Source: Laedolimicola sp934402125
GTDB lineage: Bacteria > Bacillota > Clostridia > Lachnospirales > Lachnospiraceae
Length of the DNA: 64,000 nucleotides
Assembly: GCF_052065835.1 (NCBI RefSeq)
Contig: NZ_JBQHTG010000002.1
Span: 372,001-436,000, forward strand
Direction of reading: 5' to 3'
Position numbers and translations under genes: made by a program. Shown here one piece after another: positions 40,688-49,388 of this stretch (its first letter is position 1; every line of letters begins with the position of its first letter). A model generated the notes under the pieces. The model saw nothing but the letters and a program-made list of their open reading frames with translations. It made no database searches and was not told the origin of the DNA.

Positions 40688-41754
40688 AACATTCCCTCCC
40701 CTTCCAGTTCGTTCTTCAAAAGCAGTCTTATTCCGTTCCAGCCTTCTGTCTTATAATACCTTTCATTTCGCCGAAGATTCCCCGCTTCGAATTCCAGTCT
40801 CCAGACGCTTCCATCTGCAAAGGTAAAAATCAGCGTATCCCCTGCGTCTGAGGCTCTCTCGTCAGTTTCTTCTCCGATCTCCAGCTTCTTCACTGCTTGC
40901 AGACACTCCGCAATTACAGTCCCATCTGTAAGCTCCCATTCCTGGCGGGCTTCCGCATCCTGTATATAGGTCAGCTTCGACGGGGTTCCCATATATTCCG
41001 CCAGCTCTGCCAGGGAAAGTTCCGGCAGCTTTACTTCGTTTCCAAACACATCGTCCTTTCCTTTTCCATAAGCGTCCACCGTATACCAGGCAGAAGTACC
41101 CGTGTGGCTGGTTTCTTCATCGTCCTGCACCACCTCGTAAAGATGGATCGTAAGGGTGCCGTCCCCGTTATCGACGCATTCTGTCTCTGGCGCGAGGAAA
41201 TTCGCCTCCTTCTGATAATACGCCCGGGCCATAGCCACAAGCTCACTGTCCTGCCAGGGTGCCAGGCTGTCTGTCTCCGCCTGTTTTTCTCCTGCCGGAG
41301 CGCTCCCCGGCTTCCAGTCTGAAGCCGTCAGCGTGTATTCCCCGGTTTCCAGGTTATCGGAAGCCCCTCCGGCCAAAAGATCCGTATCTCTCTCCACCTC
41401 CATGACAACCCGATCCGGATAAAATGAAAAATTAAATTTCCGGAAAGAAGCGGTCAAATCCACGCCCTGTCCGTCGATCACCTGCTCCACAGAAGCCTTT
41501 TCCCCTTCTCCCGGTGAAAGCTTCAGCTCATAGATATCCTCGGCATACTCCGGTGAGCCGGACTGGAAAAAGCAGTGCAGCCGGATCCCGTTTTCTGTCT
41601 CCAGGCCATACTTTATATGGCCGCTTCCGTCCTGACAGGCGTAGCCCTGATAGGCCTCATAGGTATCTGCAGCCTCTTTTTGCGCGCTGCAGCCCCACAG
41701 CATGACTGCGGCCAGCAGAAGCGCCATTCCTCTAATCCTCTGTCTCCTTTTCAT
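40684..41754 (-). CDS. Lipoprotein of unknown function
   Basis: A 356-residue lipoprotein with lipobox VMLWGC (Cys22). No known domain was recognised. Visible features are an N-terminal beta-rich part (YGLETENGIRLHCFFQSGSPEY), a middle QDSELVAMARAYYQKEANFLAPETECVDNGDGTLTIHLYEVV, like eukaryote-type surface sensor domains, and TLIFTFADGSVWRLEFEAGNL near the end. It overlaps both neighbours by a few bases (23 with the LuxR gene, 4 with the next lipoprotein), so all three are translated together. Confidence 0.75.
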   Translation of the reverse strand: MKRRQRIRGMALLLAAVMLWGCSAQKEAADTYEAYQGYACQDGSGHIKYGLETENGIRLHCFFQSGSPEYAEDIYELKLSPGEGEKASVEQVIDGQGVDLTASFRKFNFSFYPDRVVMEVERDTDLLAGGASDNLETGEYTLTASDWKPGSAPAGEKQAETDSLAPWQDSELVAMARAYYQKEANFLAPETECVDNGDGTLTIHLYEVVQDDEETSHTGTSAWYTVDAYGKGKDDVFGNEVKLPELSLAELAEYMGTPSKLTYIQDAEARQEWELTDGTVIAECLQAVKKLEIGEETDERASDAGDTLIFTFADGSVWRLEFEAGNLRRNERYYKTEGWNGIRLLLKNELEGEGML

Positions 41755-43162
41755 TTCTTATCCCCCTGTCGTATCGATAATAAAACTGAACCAATCCGAT
41801 TCTGGATTTTGTCCCCGTCTTTTCATTGAGACTGGTAAGGTGCCGGTACAGCGCCGCCCGGGATATCATCAGCTCCTCTGCTATGTCCTGGACATTTTCA
41901 TCTGATACCAGCAAAACCTCCAGCACCTCTCTTTCCCGCTCCGTCAGCGAAAAGCTGTCGGCAAAGATCCGCAGCCGTTCCTCCTCGCTTCTCTGATCGG
42001 ATTCCTTCTCACCGGCTTCCTTTTTCCTTTCTCCCGGACGGATCGCGCCGGAATAAAGAAAAAACAAGACAGAAATCAATACAAGCAATCCAAGCAGAAT
42101 ACTGTCTTTTACAACCGGACTTCCCGACTTCAGAAGAAGCAGGGACAGGGAGCCGGTGCCAAAGGCGCAGATATTATTGACGGCCCTGCCCAGTCCCGCC
42201 CAGAGCCTCGGACATTTCATCCGGGCAGAAAGCCGCATAAAGCTGCTTGTAAAGAATACCACAAAGAACCCGGCGGACAGATAGAACACAGCCAGTCCGG
42301 CCCGGAAGGAGCCTCCATTTTCCAACACCACGATACAGAGAACCGACAGCACCGTCACACAGTACATGAAAAGATTCACATACCGGTGTTCCCGGCTGTC
42401 AAACAGGATACCTGCCAGAAGTCCGCTTCCTGCCAGAAGAAGCCGGGGCCACTGTCCCACGTCCCCTCCGCCTGCCACGTGTACCAGTGTCACTGCTGCA
42501 TCCAGTGTAGAAAAAATGCAGGTAATCAGCGCAACGACCAGAATCAGCCAGAGCCCCGCCCTTCCGGCGTTCTCCGGCGCAGCTTCTTCGGGAATTTCTG
42601 CCATTTCCGGTTCCCCGGCCTCCACATTCAGAAGCAGTACCGTAAAGATGGCTGCGGAGACAGCCAGAACCACCGATTCGACCATATCGTTTTTCACCAG
42701 GTTGTTATTCAAAAACTGCAGAAAAATTCCGGCTGCATAGGAGATACCGACTGTCCTGGCCAGCCGCTCCTGCTCCGCCCTCTGCGCCAGCCAGTAGTGT
42801 ACTGCACTCCCGGCCATTCCCATCAGAATGAAGCAAAGGCAGCCAGCCGTCACAATTGCCCTGTAAGAGGTATGCTGCCAGATCACGAAAATACAAATCA
42901 CACCGGCCAGGGCTCCTGCAAATACCAGGATCTGCCGAAGTTTTTCCTTTACTTTTCCATAGGAAGCCATCGCAGGATAAAGGAGAAATCCCAGAACGCT
43001 GGCTCCCAATACATAGCCCTGGGCCGTCACCACCTGCTCCGGTCCTGTAACCAGAGCTGCCATATTATCGAACTGATATTCGGTTCCCAGAAAAATAAAA
43101 TTGAAAAAGGCCAGCGCCAGCATAAGTGTGAGCACATTTCCATCTATCTTTTGTAGTTTCAT
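41732..43162 (-). CDS. LuxR-type regulator fused to a multi-span membrane domain
   Basis: A 476-residue protein. Residues 1-375 form about 12 membrane spans in an MFS-like arrangement, and the C-terminus (about 395-470) is a LuxR HTH: FSLTEREREVLEVLLVSDENVQDIAEELMISRAALYRHLTSLNEKTG. It is therefore a one-component, membrane-bound regulator whose sensor is transporter-like. It heads an operon with two lipoproteins and is divergent from a zinc-ribbon gene. The 15-base palindrome CAAATGATACATTTG lies between and is a candidate operator. Similar fusions occur in Eggerthella-type bacteria and some clostridia; signals are mostly unknown. Confidence 0.82.
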   Translation of the reverse strand: MKLQKIDGNVLTLMLALAFFNFIFLGTEYQFDNMAALVTGPEQVVTAQGYVLGASVLGFLLYPAMASYGKVKEKLRQILVFAGALAGVICIFVIWQHTSYRAIVTAGCLCFILMGMAGSAVHYWLAQRAEQERLARTVGISYAAGIFLQFLNNNLVKNDMVESVVLAVSAAIFTVLLLNVEAGEPEMAEIPEEAAPENAGRAGLWLILVVALITCIFSTLDAAVTLVHVAGGGDVGQWPRLLLAGSGLLAGILFDSREHRYVNLFMYCVTVLSVLCIVVLENGGSFRAGLAVFYLSAGFFVVFFTSSFMRLSARMKCPRLWAGLGRAVNNICAFGTGSLSLLLLKSGSPVVKDSILLGLLVLISVLFFLYSGAIRPGERKKEAGEKESDQRSEEERLRIFADSFSLTEREREVLEVLLVSDENVQDIAEELMISRAALYRHLTSLNEKTGTKSRIGLVQFYYRYDRGIRNEKETED

Positions 43163-43307
43163 CTATTGTCACTCCGTTTATATCTGTCTCTGATAATTTT
43201 ATTATAAACAAAAGTCTCACTTCCACAAGGTGACATTCGTCTCAAACTGTTCTTTTTCTTTCAAAAGGCTCTTTTTCTCTTCTGTCCTCTTTTCTGTGGA
43301 TCCGTTG

Positions 43308-43322
43308 CAAATGATACATTTG
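43308..43322. promoter_or_regulatory. 15-base palindrome between divergent genes
   Basis: CAAATGATACATTTG is a perfect 6-3-6 dyad in the 247-base gap between the membrane LuxR gene and the zinc-ribbon gene. The LuxR gene has a promoter TTGTGG-16-TATAAT on the minus strand near 43201-43228. Confidence 0.4.
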
Positions 43323-43409
43323 TCAACTGCAAGACCTTTTCTGCCTGTGTTAGACTGAAGACAACCGTATCATGCCAAAGAATAAAACCACTGAAAGGAG
43401 AGTCCCTCT

Positions 43410-44657
43410 ATGGAATACCAGGAAGTAAAATGCAGAAACTGCGGAAGCCCCATGCGCGTCCCGGATACTGCCGACCGAATCCGCTGCCCTTACTGCGGCA
43501 CCGAATACATTTTAAAATCACACAACAATCAGAAAAATTCCGTCTACGTTATCAACTACGGCGGACGAGGCGCGCTGTTTCAGTCCTATCTTCCTTCCGG
43601 GTGGGATTACCGCGTCTTTGATGATAATGATTCCATCTCCACACTGGCCACTGTATGCAAAGGACTACAGGTTTTTCCACAGGACATGTCCGCCCAGCTT
43701 CTGTTCTATCCCTTTGCTTTCTACAAGGATTCCGCACCAAGGACTTCTATCTTTTCCTCCCTGGGGATTCCGAGACTGGCCTCCGGAGGCGAATATCAGT
43801 TAGATCCCATGTCCATGGCCTGCAATTGCAAATGGTTTGATCTTCCCCAGTATGCCCGGCGAAGGATTATCGGTATCGTCTCACACCTTCTTCCGGGTTC
43901 CCTTTCTGAACCGGAGATCTATCCAGTCTCCGGGGAAGCCCTGCAGCCAAAAGCTCTGCTTTTTCAGCAGACAGCCTCCCGGAAGCTTCAGAAACAGACG
44001 AACGTATTTCCCGGCAAATTCGCCTTTCGGATCTCGGCAGGCGGTCAGCTTTATGAAGGCTTCTTTGCTACCATTCTCGCCCGGGTTTCGAAAAATCCAA
44101 ATGCTTCCTCCGGGGATCGGATTACGGATTTTCTGAAAAAAGGAACTGCCTTTATGGGCGCCATGTACGGCATTGGCGGCCCGGATACCTCCAACTGGGG
44201 CCGGGCCTTCGACGCCCTGATTCTATCTCCTTCCTCCGGCTCTGCCGCTTCCTCCTGTGAGGCTGTCTTTGACCATTTCCTGAAGGAGCTGAAATATGGC
44301 CCTCTCTATTTCGCGCTTCAGGAGGAGGAGCTCCAGCGCGTCCGGCAGGTACAGCTTCAGGGAGCTATGACCCGGCAGCAGAATGCCATACGTGCTTCCC
44401 AGAACCTTTCCCGCACCCTTTCTGAGACCTCGGACATCGTCAATCAGGCCTGCCAGGAGCACAGCCGACAGATGGATCACATTTACGCCCACTCCACCGA
44501 TGGTATCCGGGGTGTGGAAAATTATCGGGATTCCTACGGAAACACCTATCAGGCAGATGTGAGATACGATCACATCTATAAAAACGGAGACACCTTTGTG
44601 GGCAGTACCGACGGCAGCCTCAAGCTGGGTCCCGACTGGGAGGAATTAAAAAAATAA
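43410..44657 (+). CDS. Zinc-ribbon protein of unknown function
   Basis: A 415-residue protein. The N-terminus is a zinc ribbon with two CxxC pairs (VKCRNCGSPMRVPDTADRIRCPYCGTEYI, residues 8-36). A long middle domain follows (VYVINYGGRGALFQSYLPSGWDYRVFDD, and KLQKQTNVFPGKFAFRISAGGQLYEGFFATILARV), and a C-terminal part is predicted helical (LQRVRQVQLQGAMTRQQNAIRASQNLSRTLSETSDIV). The last 50 residues (NYRDSYGNTYQADVRYDHIYKNGDTFVGSTDG) resemble the C-termini of other surface proteins. No signal peptide. It is divergent from the LuxR operon and GGAG precedes the ATG. Confidence 0.7.
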   Translation: MEYQEVKCRNCGSPMRVPDTADRIRCPYCGTEYILKSHNNQKNSVYVINYGGRGALFQSYLPSGWDYRVFDDNDSISTLATVCKGLQVFPQDMSAQLLFYPFAFYKDSAPRTSIFSSLGIPRLASGGEYQLDPMSMACNCKWFDLPQYARRRIIGIVSHLLPGSLSEPEIYPVSGEALQPKALLFQQTASRKLQKQTNVFPGKFAFRISAGGQLYEGFFATILARVSKNPNASSGDRITDFLKKGTAFMGAMYGIGGPDTSNWGRAFDALILSPSSGSAASSCEAVFDHFLKELKYGPLYFALQEEELQRVRQVQLQGAMTRQQNAIRASQNLSRTLSETSDIVNQACQEHSRQMDHIYAHSTDGIRGVENYRDSYGNTYQADVRYDHIYKNGDTFVGSTDGSLKLGPDWEELKK

Positions 44658-44665
44658 GGGCGCAA

Positions 44666-44707
44666 AAATGGCAATACAAAAAGCTTCCGCCTTCTGTATT
44701 GCCATTT
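44666..44707. terminator. Bidirectional intrinsic terminator
   Basis: AAATGGCAATACA (44666-44678) pairs with TGTATTGCCATTT (44695-44707), perfect over 13 bp. It separates the zinc-ribbon gene from the convergent anti-sigma-like gene. Confidence 0.8.
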
Positions 44708-44730
44708 CACTTATACTATAACCTCTGCTC

Positions 44731-46167
44731 CTACTTCCGGATATCCACCATCCAGCCGTTCTCCAGCGCGCTCTTCGTATCCCCTGTATTGTCCAGGTTC
44801 AGATACATCTCTCCCTGTCTGTCTGCGGGAACCACAAAGGCCTCGTGTATTGTAACCGTCTCGCCGGGTTTCAGGGCGTCGATGTAATTGTTGCCCCGCT
44901 CGCCGCCATGGACGTCGTAAGCGCCAACTTCCGCAGTCAGCATTAGTCCTTCCTCTACGACATAATCCCATTCATCGCCTGCAGCAGGTTTCTCCAGCTC
45001 CCGGCGCCATTCTTTCGTCCGATCCCCCTGGGTCTCCAGAAGCCGGATCGCGCCGTTGTACATGATATCTGTCAGTGTTTCTGTTCCTGTATTGGTATAT
45101 TCGACTGTCACGTAAATCAGCTTATTCTCGGATTTTTCTGTCTTTACTACCCGATCCACGGTGTTGACGCCGTCGCCTGCCTTCACATAGGAAAGAGTGC
45201 TGCTCTTCAGATCTCCATTTTCGTCAAAGGCAGTGGCCGCGTCCGCGTCCAGCATACCCTCGGGCAGGATGCTCCGGTTGTCAGCCACCTGCACATCGGT
45301 GACCCTGGCAGTCAGACCCGGCAGCTTCGTAAGGCCGTTATGCTCCATGTCCATATCTGTACCGACGCTCCTTGCTTTCTCCAACAGCTTTGCGGAAAAG
45401 CTCAGATCCATGGCATCGCCCGATTCCTCCGCCAGCGCGTTTTCCTTTTCTGTCTCCAGATAACGGCTCCAGTTATAGCAGAGCATGACATCGTCTCCGG
45501 CTGTTTCTTCGGTGGGCGTCACGGTCACGCCCTGGGCGATTTTCATTGCTTCCTCTTTGGGTATATCAGAGCTTACCCGTATTTCCAATACCAGGTGCTC
45601 CTCCGGATACGTCACATACAGACTCTGATTATAGGCGTCCATCGCCGTTTTCAGGTAGACGCCGTCCCGGCCGTTCACCTTCACCTCTTCCTTGTCCGTC
45701 ACGTTATAGCTGAGCTTTTCAAAAGAGGTGTCTCCGGTGTCCATATAGTAGCAGCCGATGGTCACGCCGCCCCGGCCGTCCCGGTAGTTGTATTTTCCTT
45801 CCTCCGTCTGTACCATGCCGTCAGGCAGATAGGAAGCCTGTACCTTCACGTAATGCTCCGAATCCGCAGACGCCACAGCGCCGTCCTGCACGCCGTCCTG
45901 GCGCTCCTGCTTTGTTTCGTATGCATAGTTCCCCACCCGGTTATTTTTCAGGCCGTAGAGAACGCCTGCACATACGGTGGTTCCAAGCGCCAGTGTGGCG
46001 GCTGCCACGGCTACGGCCAATCGTCTCTTCGGAATGTGGCGGATAGTTTTCCGGTTTCCGGAGCTTATATCCGGTTTTGCCAGCTGTCTTTCTACTTCCT
46101 GTTCGATCATCTGCCGCATATTCTCCGGCATATTCGGAAAATCATATTTTATATCTTCTAATTTCAT
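44731..46167 (-). CDS. Probable anti-sigma factor with large surface domain
   Basis: A 478-residue single-span protein. The cytoplasmic N-terminus (MKLEDIKYDFPNMPENMRQMI, to about 48) is typical of clostridial anti-sigma proteins; the membrane span is about 49-72 (RLAVAVAAATLALGTTVCAGV). Outside lie a DUF4367-like part (VKVQASYLPDGMVQTEEGKYNYRDG, about 107-235) and a second beta-rich domain (LIYVTVEYTNTGTETLTDIMY, about 355-475). It lies 42 bases after an ECF sigma gene. Pairing with that sigma factor is inferred from position and N-terminal style. Confidence 0.75.
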   Translation of the reverse strand: MKLEDIKYDFPNMPENMRQMIEQEVERQLAKPDISSGNRKTIRHIPKRRLAVAVAAATLALGTTVCAGVLYGLKNNRVGNYAYETKQERQDGVQDGAVASADSEHYVKVQASYLPDGMVQTEEGKYNYRDGRGGVTIGCYYMDTGDTSFEKLSYNVTDKEEVKVNGRDGVYLKTAMDAYNQSLYVTYPEEHLVLEIRVSSDIPKEEAMKIAQGVTVTPTEETAGDDVMLCYNWSRYLETEKENALAEESGDAMDLSFSAKLLEKARSVGTDMDMEHNGLTKLPGLTARVTDVQVADNRSILPEGMLDADAATAFDENGDLKSSTLSYVKAGDGVNTVDRVVKTEKSENKLIYVTVEYTNTGTETLTDIMYNGAIRLLETQGDRTKEWRRELEKPAAGDEWDYVVEEGLMLTAEVGAYDVHGGERGNNYIDALKPGETVTIHEAFVVPADRQGEMYLNLDNTGDTKSALENGWMVDIRK

Positions 46168-46209
46168 ACCCTGCTCCGTCCTTTTCTTTTTTGATACCCC
46201 TTGATCCCG

Positions 46210-46686
46210 TTACTGCGCTGCCTGCCCGGTCAGTTCCCTTCGAAGCCTCTGTCTTGCCCGGGCCAGCCGGTTCTTCACAGCGCTTTCTGTGGCCTCCGTC
46301 ATGGCGGCGATTTCCCGCACGCTGTAGCCCTCCAGATAATAGAGAGTCACACTTAAGCGCATTTCTTCCGGCAGTCTGTAGATAGCCTCATAGAGCTCGG
46401 AATAGTCCTGCCGCTCCTCCGCCTTCTCTTCCTGTCGGTAATCCTCCAGAGATACCACCCGCTTTTCCTGTCGCATGATACCATAGCATTCGTTGATCAG
46501 AATCCGCATGAGCCAGGTTTTCCCGTATGCGTCTTTTTTCAGCGTATCCACTTTGGAAAATGCTTTCACGATAGCCTCCTGGATAGCGTCTGCGCAGTCC
46601 GCATCATTATACAGAAGCGTCTTCGCCACATGGTACATGGCGTCCTGCGACGCCAGGATCAATTCTCCCAGTTCTTCTTTTTTCAT
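46210..46686 (-). CDS. ECF-type RNA polymerase sigma factor
   Basis: A protein of about 158 residues beginning MKKEELGELILASQDAMYHVAKTLL after AAAGGAA; a longer upstream frame reads through a perfect inverted repeat. Region 2 is DCADAIQEAIVKAFSKVDTLKKDAYGKTWLMRILINECYG (about 28-67) and region 4 is LPEEMRLSVTLYYLEGYSVREIAAMTEATESAVKNRLARARQRLR (about 105-149). Such factors respond to envelope or extracellular stress. The next gene is a probable anti-sigma. No autoregulated promoter could be identified. Confidence 0.92.
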   Translation of the reverse strand: MKKEELGELILASQDAMYHVAKTLLYNDADCADAIQEAIVKAFSKVDTLKKDAYGKTWLMRILINECYGIMRQEKRVVSLEDYRQEEKAEERQDYSELYEAIYRLPEEMRLSVTLYYLEGYSVREIAAMTEATESAVKNRLARARQRLRRELTGQAAQ

Positions 46687-46735
46687 AGGTTCCTTTCCGC
46701 CGGCTTTGATTGTGCACTGCATTTGCTTTACACAA

Positions 46736-46776
46736 ATTAGATGCATGGGAGCAGGGTTTGGTCGCATGCATCTAAT
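46736..46776. repeat. Perfect 12-base inverted repeat upstream of sigma gene
   Basis: ATTAGATGCATG (46736-46747) and CATGCATCTAAT (46765-46776) flank 17 bases. On the minus strand the second arm is followed by TTTGTG, so it may be a weak terminator after the split lipoprotein gene, or an operator for the sigma gene. Confidence 0.6.
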
Positions 46777-46787
46777 AAAATTTCATC

Positions 46788-47461
46788 TCAGCCGCCGTAA
46801 TCACTGTTGACCTTATAACGGATCCTCAGGAACGCGCACATCTTATCTCCGAAATCCATCTTTCGTTCGCTTCCTTCTTCCTCCTTCAGCTCAATGGTAT
46901 ACTCATCGTAATGGAAGAATCCGCCAAAGGAAAAGCTGCCCATGGCAATCACATTTCCATCGTAATCAAAGATCCGCATGATATCGTCATCTGCCAGATA
47001 ATCCTTGGGCTTGCCGTCTGCGTCCATGAACACCGTATACCAGTCTCTTTCCAAGGTATCCGTTTCCAGGATCTGCTTCTGGGCGTAACCCAGGCAGTTA
47101 TCATTCATGTCATAGTAGCCGTAGGTGTTGCCGCTGATGACACCCTCCACGTCGTTGATAGGCTCGTCGGTCACATAGCGCAGATAAAACCAGGGTTCGT
47201 CACTGCCGGTGCTGATGGTGTATTTACTGTCCCAGAACCCCCGCTCCTGTATGTGTCCGGCTGCCTGTCCGTCTGCCCAGATATCCGAATCCGCTACAAT
47301 ATCGTCCAGATCTCCCTTCATGGAAAGGACGCTGGCATTTTTAGGGCCTCCCGTCCCTCCTCTTTGGGCAGCCGCTCCTCTTTGGAACCGCCGCAGCCTG
47401 CCACAGTCAGAAACGCTGCTGACAAAATCAGAGCAGCCGCAAGCTCTATCTTTCTTTTCAT
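46788..47461 (-). pseudogene. Lipoprotein split by a frameshift
   Basis: The 5' part (from 47461, after AAGGAG) encodes a signal peptide with lipobox LTVAGC, then stops at 47318-47320 after about 47 codons. A second frame beginning at ATG 47321 runs to 46788 and encodes 177 residues (MKGDLDDIVADSDIWADGQA onward). Read in the second frame, the bases just upstream give KNASVLS before MKGD, which fits a single original protein. The shift lies near 47345-47375, around CCCTAAAAATG. It may be a mutation, a sequencing error or slippage on the A5 run. Function of the domain unknown. Confidence 0.65.
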
Positions 47462-47492
47462 AACAATCTCCTTTTTCGGAAATAATTCAGAA

Positions 47493-48623
47493 TTATGCGT
47501 TCTCCTTCTCATCGTCTCTCGCAATCTCCCGCGCCACCATAATGGCCATGGCAGTCAGCAGGGGCAGATACTGCTCCTCATAACAAATCACAATCGAATT
47601 ATCAAAAACCACATTGTGAAGGGTAAACTTCAGATCCTCCATGACGCTGCCCAGCATCCGATCATTCAGCGTCACAAAGAAATTATGTCCCAGAGATCCT
47701 GCGTATTCCCGCAGCACCAGTTTTCCCTCTTTGACCTCCATGGTAAAGGTATCCTTGATCAGAACAAGCTTCTTTTCCAGTCTGCCGTATTCCTCGCCGC
47801 GATAATAGAAATTATACGTGGGAAGGGCGTGCAGGATCCGTTTTTCCACCCGGAAAATCTCGGTGTTCCGGACATCGTAGATGTAAAACTGCTTCAGCGG
47901 TACCGTTCCCTCGATATGGTAAATCCGTTTGCCCTCCTCGTCCCGCAGATCAAAGCGCTGTCCCATGAACTTGAAATCCTCGGTAAAGGTATAAACCCTG
48001 GAAGGTCTGGACTCCAGCACCGGAAGTACCTCTCCGGTCTTTACGAAATGCTCCATGCTTTTCTTAAGTCCCTTCTGCATCAGAATGATATCTGAATGGT
48101 AACAGATATAGGCCGCCGCATTGGTTCCAAAGTTCTCATCTAACGGATGCAAAGGCTCCGTGATTCTCTTCTTTATCATACATTCCAGAAAGGAATAACC
48201 GATGTAACCCAGATTACCGTCGCCAGTCAGCCAGAAATACAGGTAATCTCCCTCGCTGCTGGGGCCAAAAGCCAATGCGGGTCGTCTCATGGTACGAAAC
48301 TCCGCCAGATAGCAGGAACCCAGGGGCGTCTGTACATCTTTATAAGCTTCGTAAAACTCGTCGATCTTCCGCGGACGATCCATGGCTATCATTTGTACCA
48401 TATCTGTGGACGAGTTATAGCTATCCGGTGACGCCATCATCCACATGGCGATGCCGATAATCAGAATTACCGTACCGACACTGATGAAAAACCTACTGTA
48501 ATAGCCTTTCATGATAAACATGGCTCCGGTCACAATCACCACCAGGCTCAGAAGCCGGTAAATCACGTAACGCAGCTTCAGGCTCGCCGACATATCACCA
48601 AATTTCTTTTTATCCTCTGACAT
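47493..48623 (-). CDS. Membrane-anchored LURP-one-related protein
   Basis: A 376-residue protein with two N-terminal membrane spans (about 20-40 and 46-63) and an 80-150-residue soluble part. The C-terminal half (RVYTFTEDFKFMGQRFDLRDEEGKRIYHIEG to LGHNFFVTLNDRMLGSVMEDLKF) has the repeated LRDEEG...Y.I.G pattern of the LURP-one/tubby-like beta-barrel fold. In other bacteria such proteins bind lipids or act at membranes, but no role is proven. It lies 31 bases upstream of the frameshifted lipoprotein and has a 9-base inverted repeat in its promoter region. Confidence 0.75.
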   Translation of the reverse strand: MSEDKKKFGDMSASLKLRYVIYRLLSLVVIVTGAMFIMKGYYSRFFISVGTVILIIGIAMWMMASPDSYNSSTDMVQMIAMDRPRKIDEFYEAYKDVQTPLGSCYLAEFRTMRRPALAFGPSSEGDYLYFWLTGDGNLGYIGYSFLECMIKKRITEPLHPLDENFGTNAAAYICYHSDIILMQKGLKKSMEHFVKTGEVLPVLESRPSRVYTFTEDFKFMGQRFDLRDEEGKRIYHIEGTVPLKQFYIYDVRNTEIFRVEKRILHALPTYNFYYRGEEYGRLEKKLVLIKDTFTMEVKEGKLVLREYAGSLGHNFFVTLNDRMLGSVMEDLKFTLHNVVFDNSIVICYEEQYLPLLTAMAIMVAREIARDDEKENA

Positions 48624-48664
48624 GAGTTTCCCCCTCCTTTGTGCTGAGTGCGATACTATTTTTT

Positions 48665-48701
48665 ATGGAATAGGGGATTCTATAGGAATTTTCTATTCCA
48701 T
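48665..48701. repeat. Inverted repeat upstream of LURP-one gene
   Basis: ATGGAATAG (48665-48673) and CTATTCCAT (48693-48701) form a perfect 9-base dyad around ATTCTATAGGAAT, itself a near dyad. It lies in the divergent gap before the LURP-one gene and could be an operator. Confidence 0.45.
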
Positions 48702-48743
48702 TTGGTTTTCATTCCCATTATTTATCTGTCCTATAAAAAAATC

Positions 48744-48905
48744 TTGACTTTTCACTATCTTTTTCCGTATAATAAGCAACGGACAATTTCATAAGACAAA
48801 TCAGAACTGGTATAAAATTGGAAACGACACAAGTGCATCGCTCTTGATAACGAACAACACATGTGTCTTTTTTGTACACATTTTTCAAAAAAGGAGAACA
48901 ATTTT
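48744..48905 (+). promoter_or_regulatory. Promoter and attenuator-like leader of DUF2798 gene
   Basis: TTGACT (48744-48749), 18 bases, TATAAT (48768-48773). In the leader, GACACAAGTG (48826-48835) pairs with CACATGTGTC (48858-48867), one mismatch, directly followed by TTTTTT, so a terminator stands about 30 bases before the ribosome site AAAAGGAG. A regulated read-through is implied. The sensed signal is unknown. Confidence 0.6.
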
Positions 48906-49364
48906 ATGCCAAAAATAAAGTTTCAAAATGTAGTCTTTACTCTTATGATGGCCTTTCTTATGGTCTATGCTATGATCTGTTACAACATTTCCCTGAACAT
49001 CGGTGGAATGAACAATCAGATCTTTCTGATGGCTTTTCATGAAATGGTCATCATGTGGCCGGTAGCTTTTATCCTGGAGTTCTTTGTGGTGGATAACCTG
49101 GCTCACAAGCTCGCCTTCCGCATGGTAACGCCGCAGGATCGTCCCATCGTTATCACCTTAGCAATCTCTGTCATGATTATCTGTATTATGTGTCCGGTTA
49201 TGAGCCTGATTGCGACCCTGCTGTTTAAAAATGCCGGATCTCAGTTTGTCGCTGTATGGCTGCAGACCACTTTCATGAATTTCCCGGTGGCCTTTTTCTG
49301 GCAGCTGATGTACTGCGGACCCTTGATCCGGCTGATTTTCCGGAACCTATTCCCGGAGAAATAA
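48906..49364 (+). CDS. DUF2798 family membrane protein
   Basis: A protein of about 152 residues with four membrane spans (about 6-26, 40-60, 82-104 and 116-138), starting MPKIKFQNVVFTLMMAFLM after AAAAGGAG. The family (DUF2798) is short, hydrophobic and of unknown function. A frame from 48861 adds residues encoded by the leader terminator and is rejected. Its leader suggests control by transcription attenuation. Confidence 0.78.
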   Translation: MPKIKFQNVVFTLMMAFLMVYAMICYNISLNIGGMNNQIFLMAFHEMVIMWPVAFILEFFVVDNLAHKLAFRMVTPQDRPIVITLAISVMIICIMCPVMSLIATLLFKNAGSQFVAVWLQTTFMNFPVAFFWQLMYCGPLIRLIFRNLFPEK

Positions 49365-49388
49365 CATCCTATCTGTTTCTGCTGCTAT

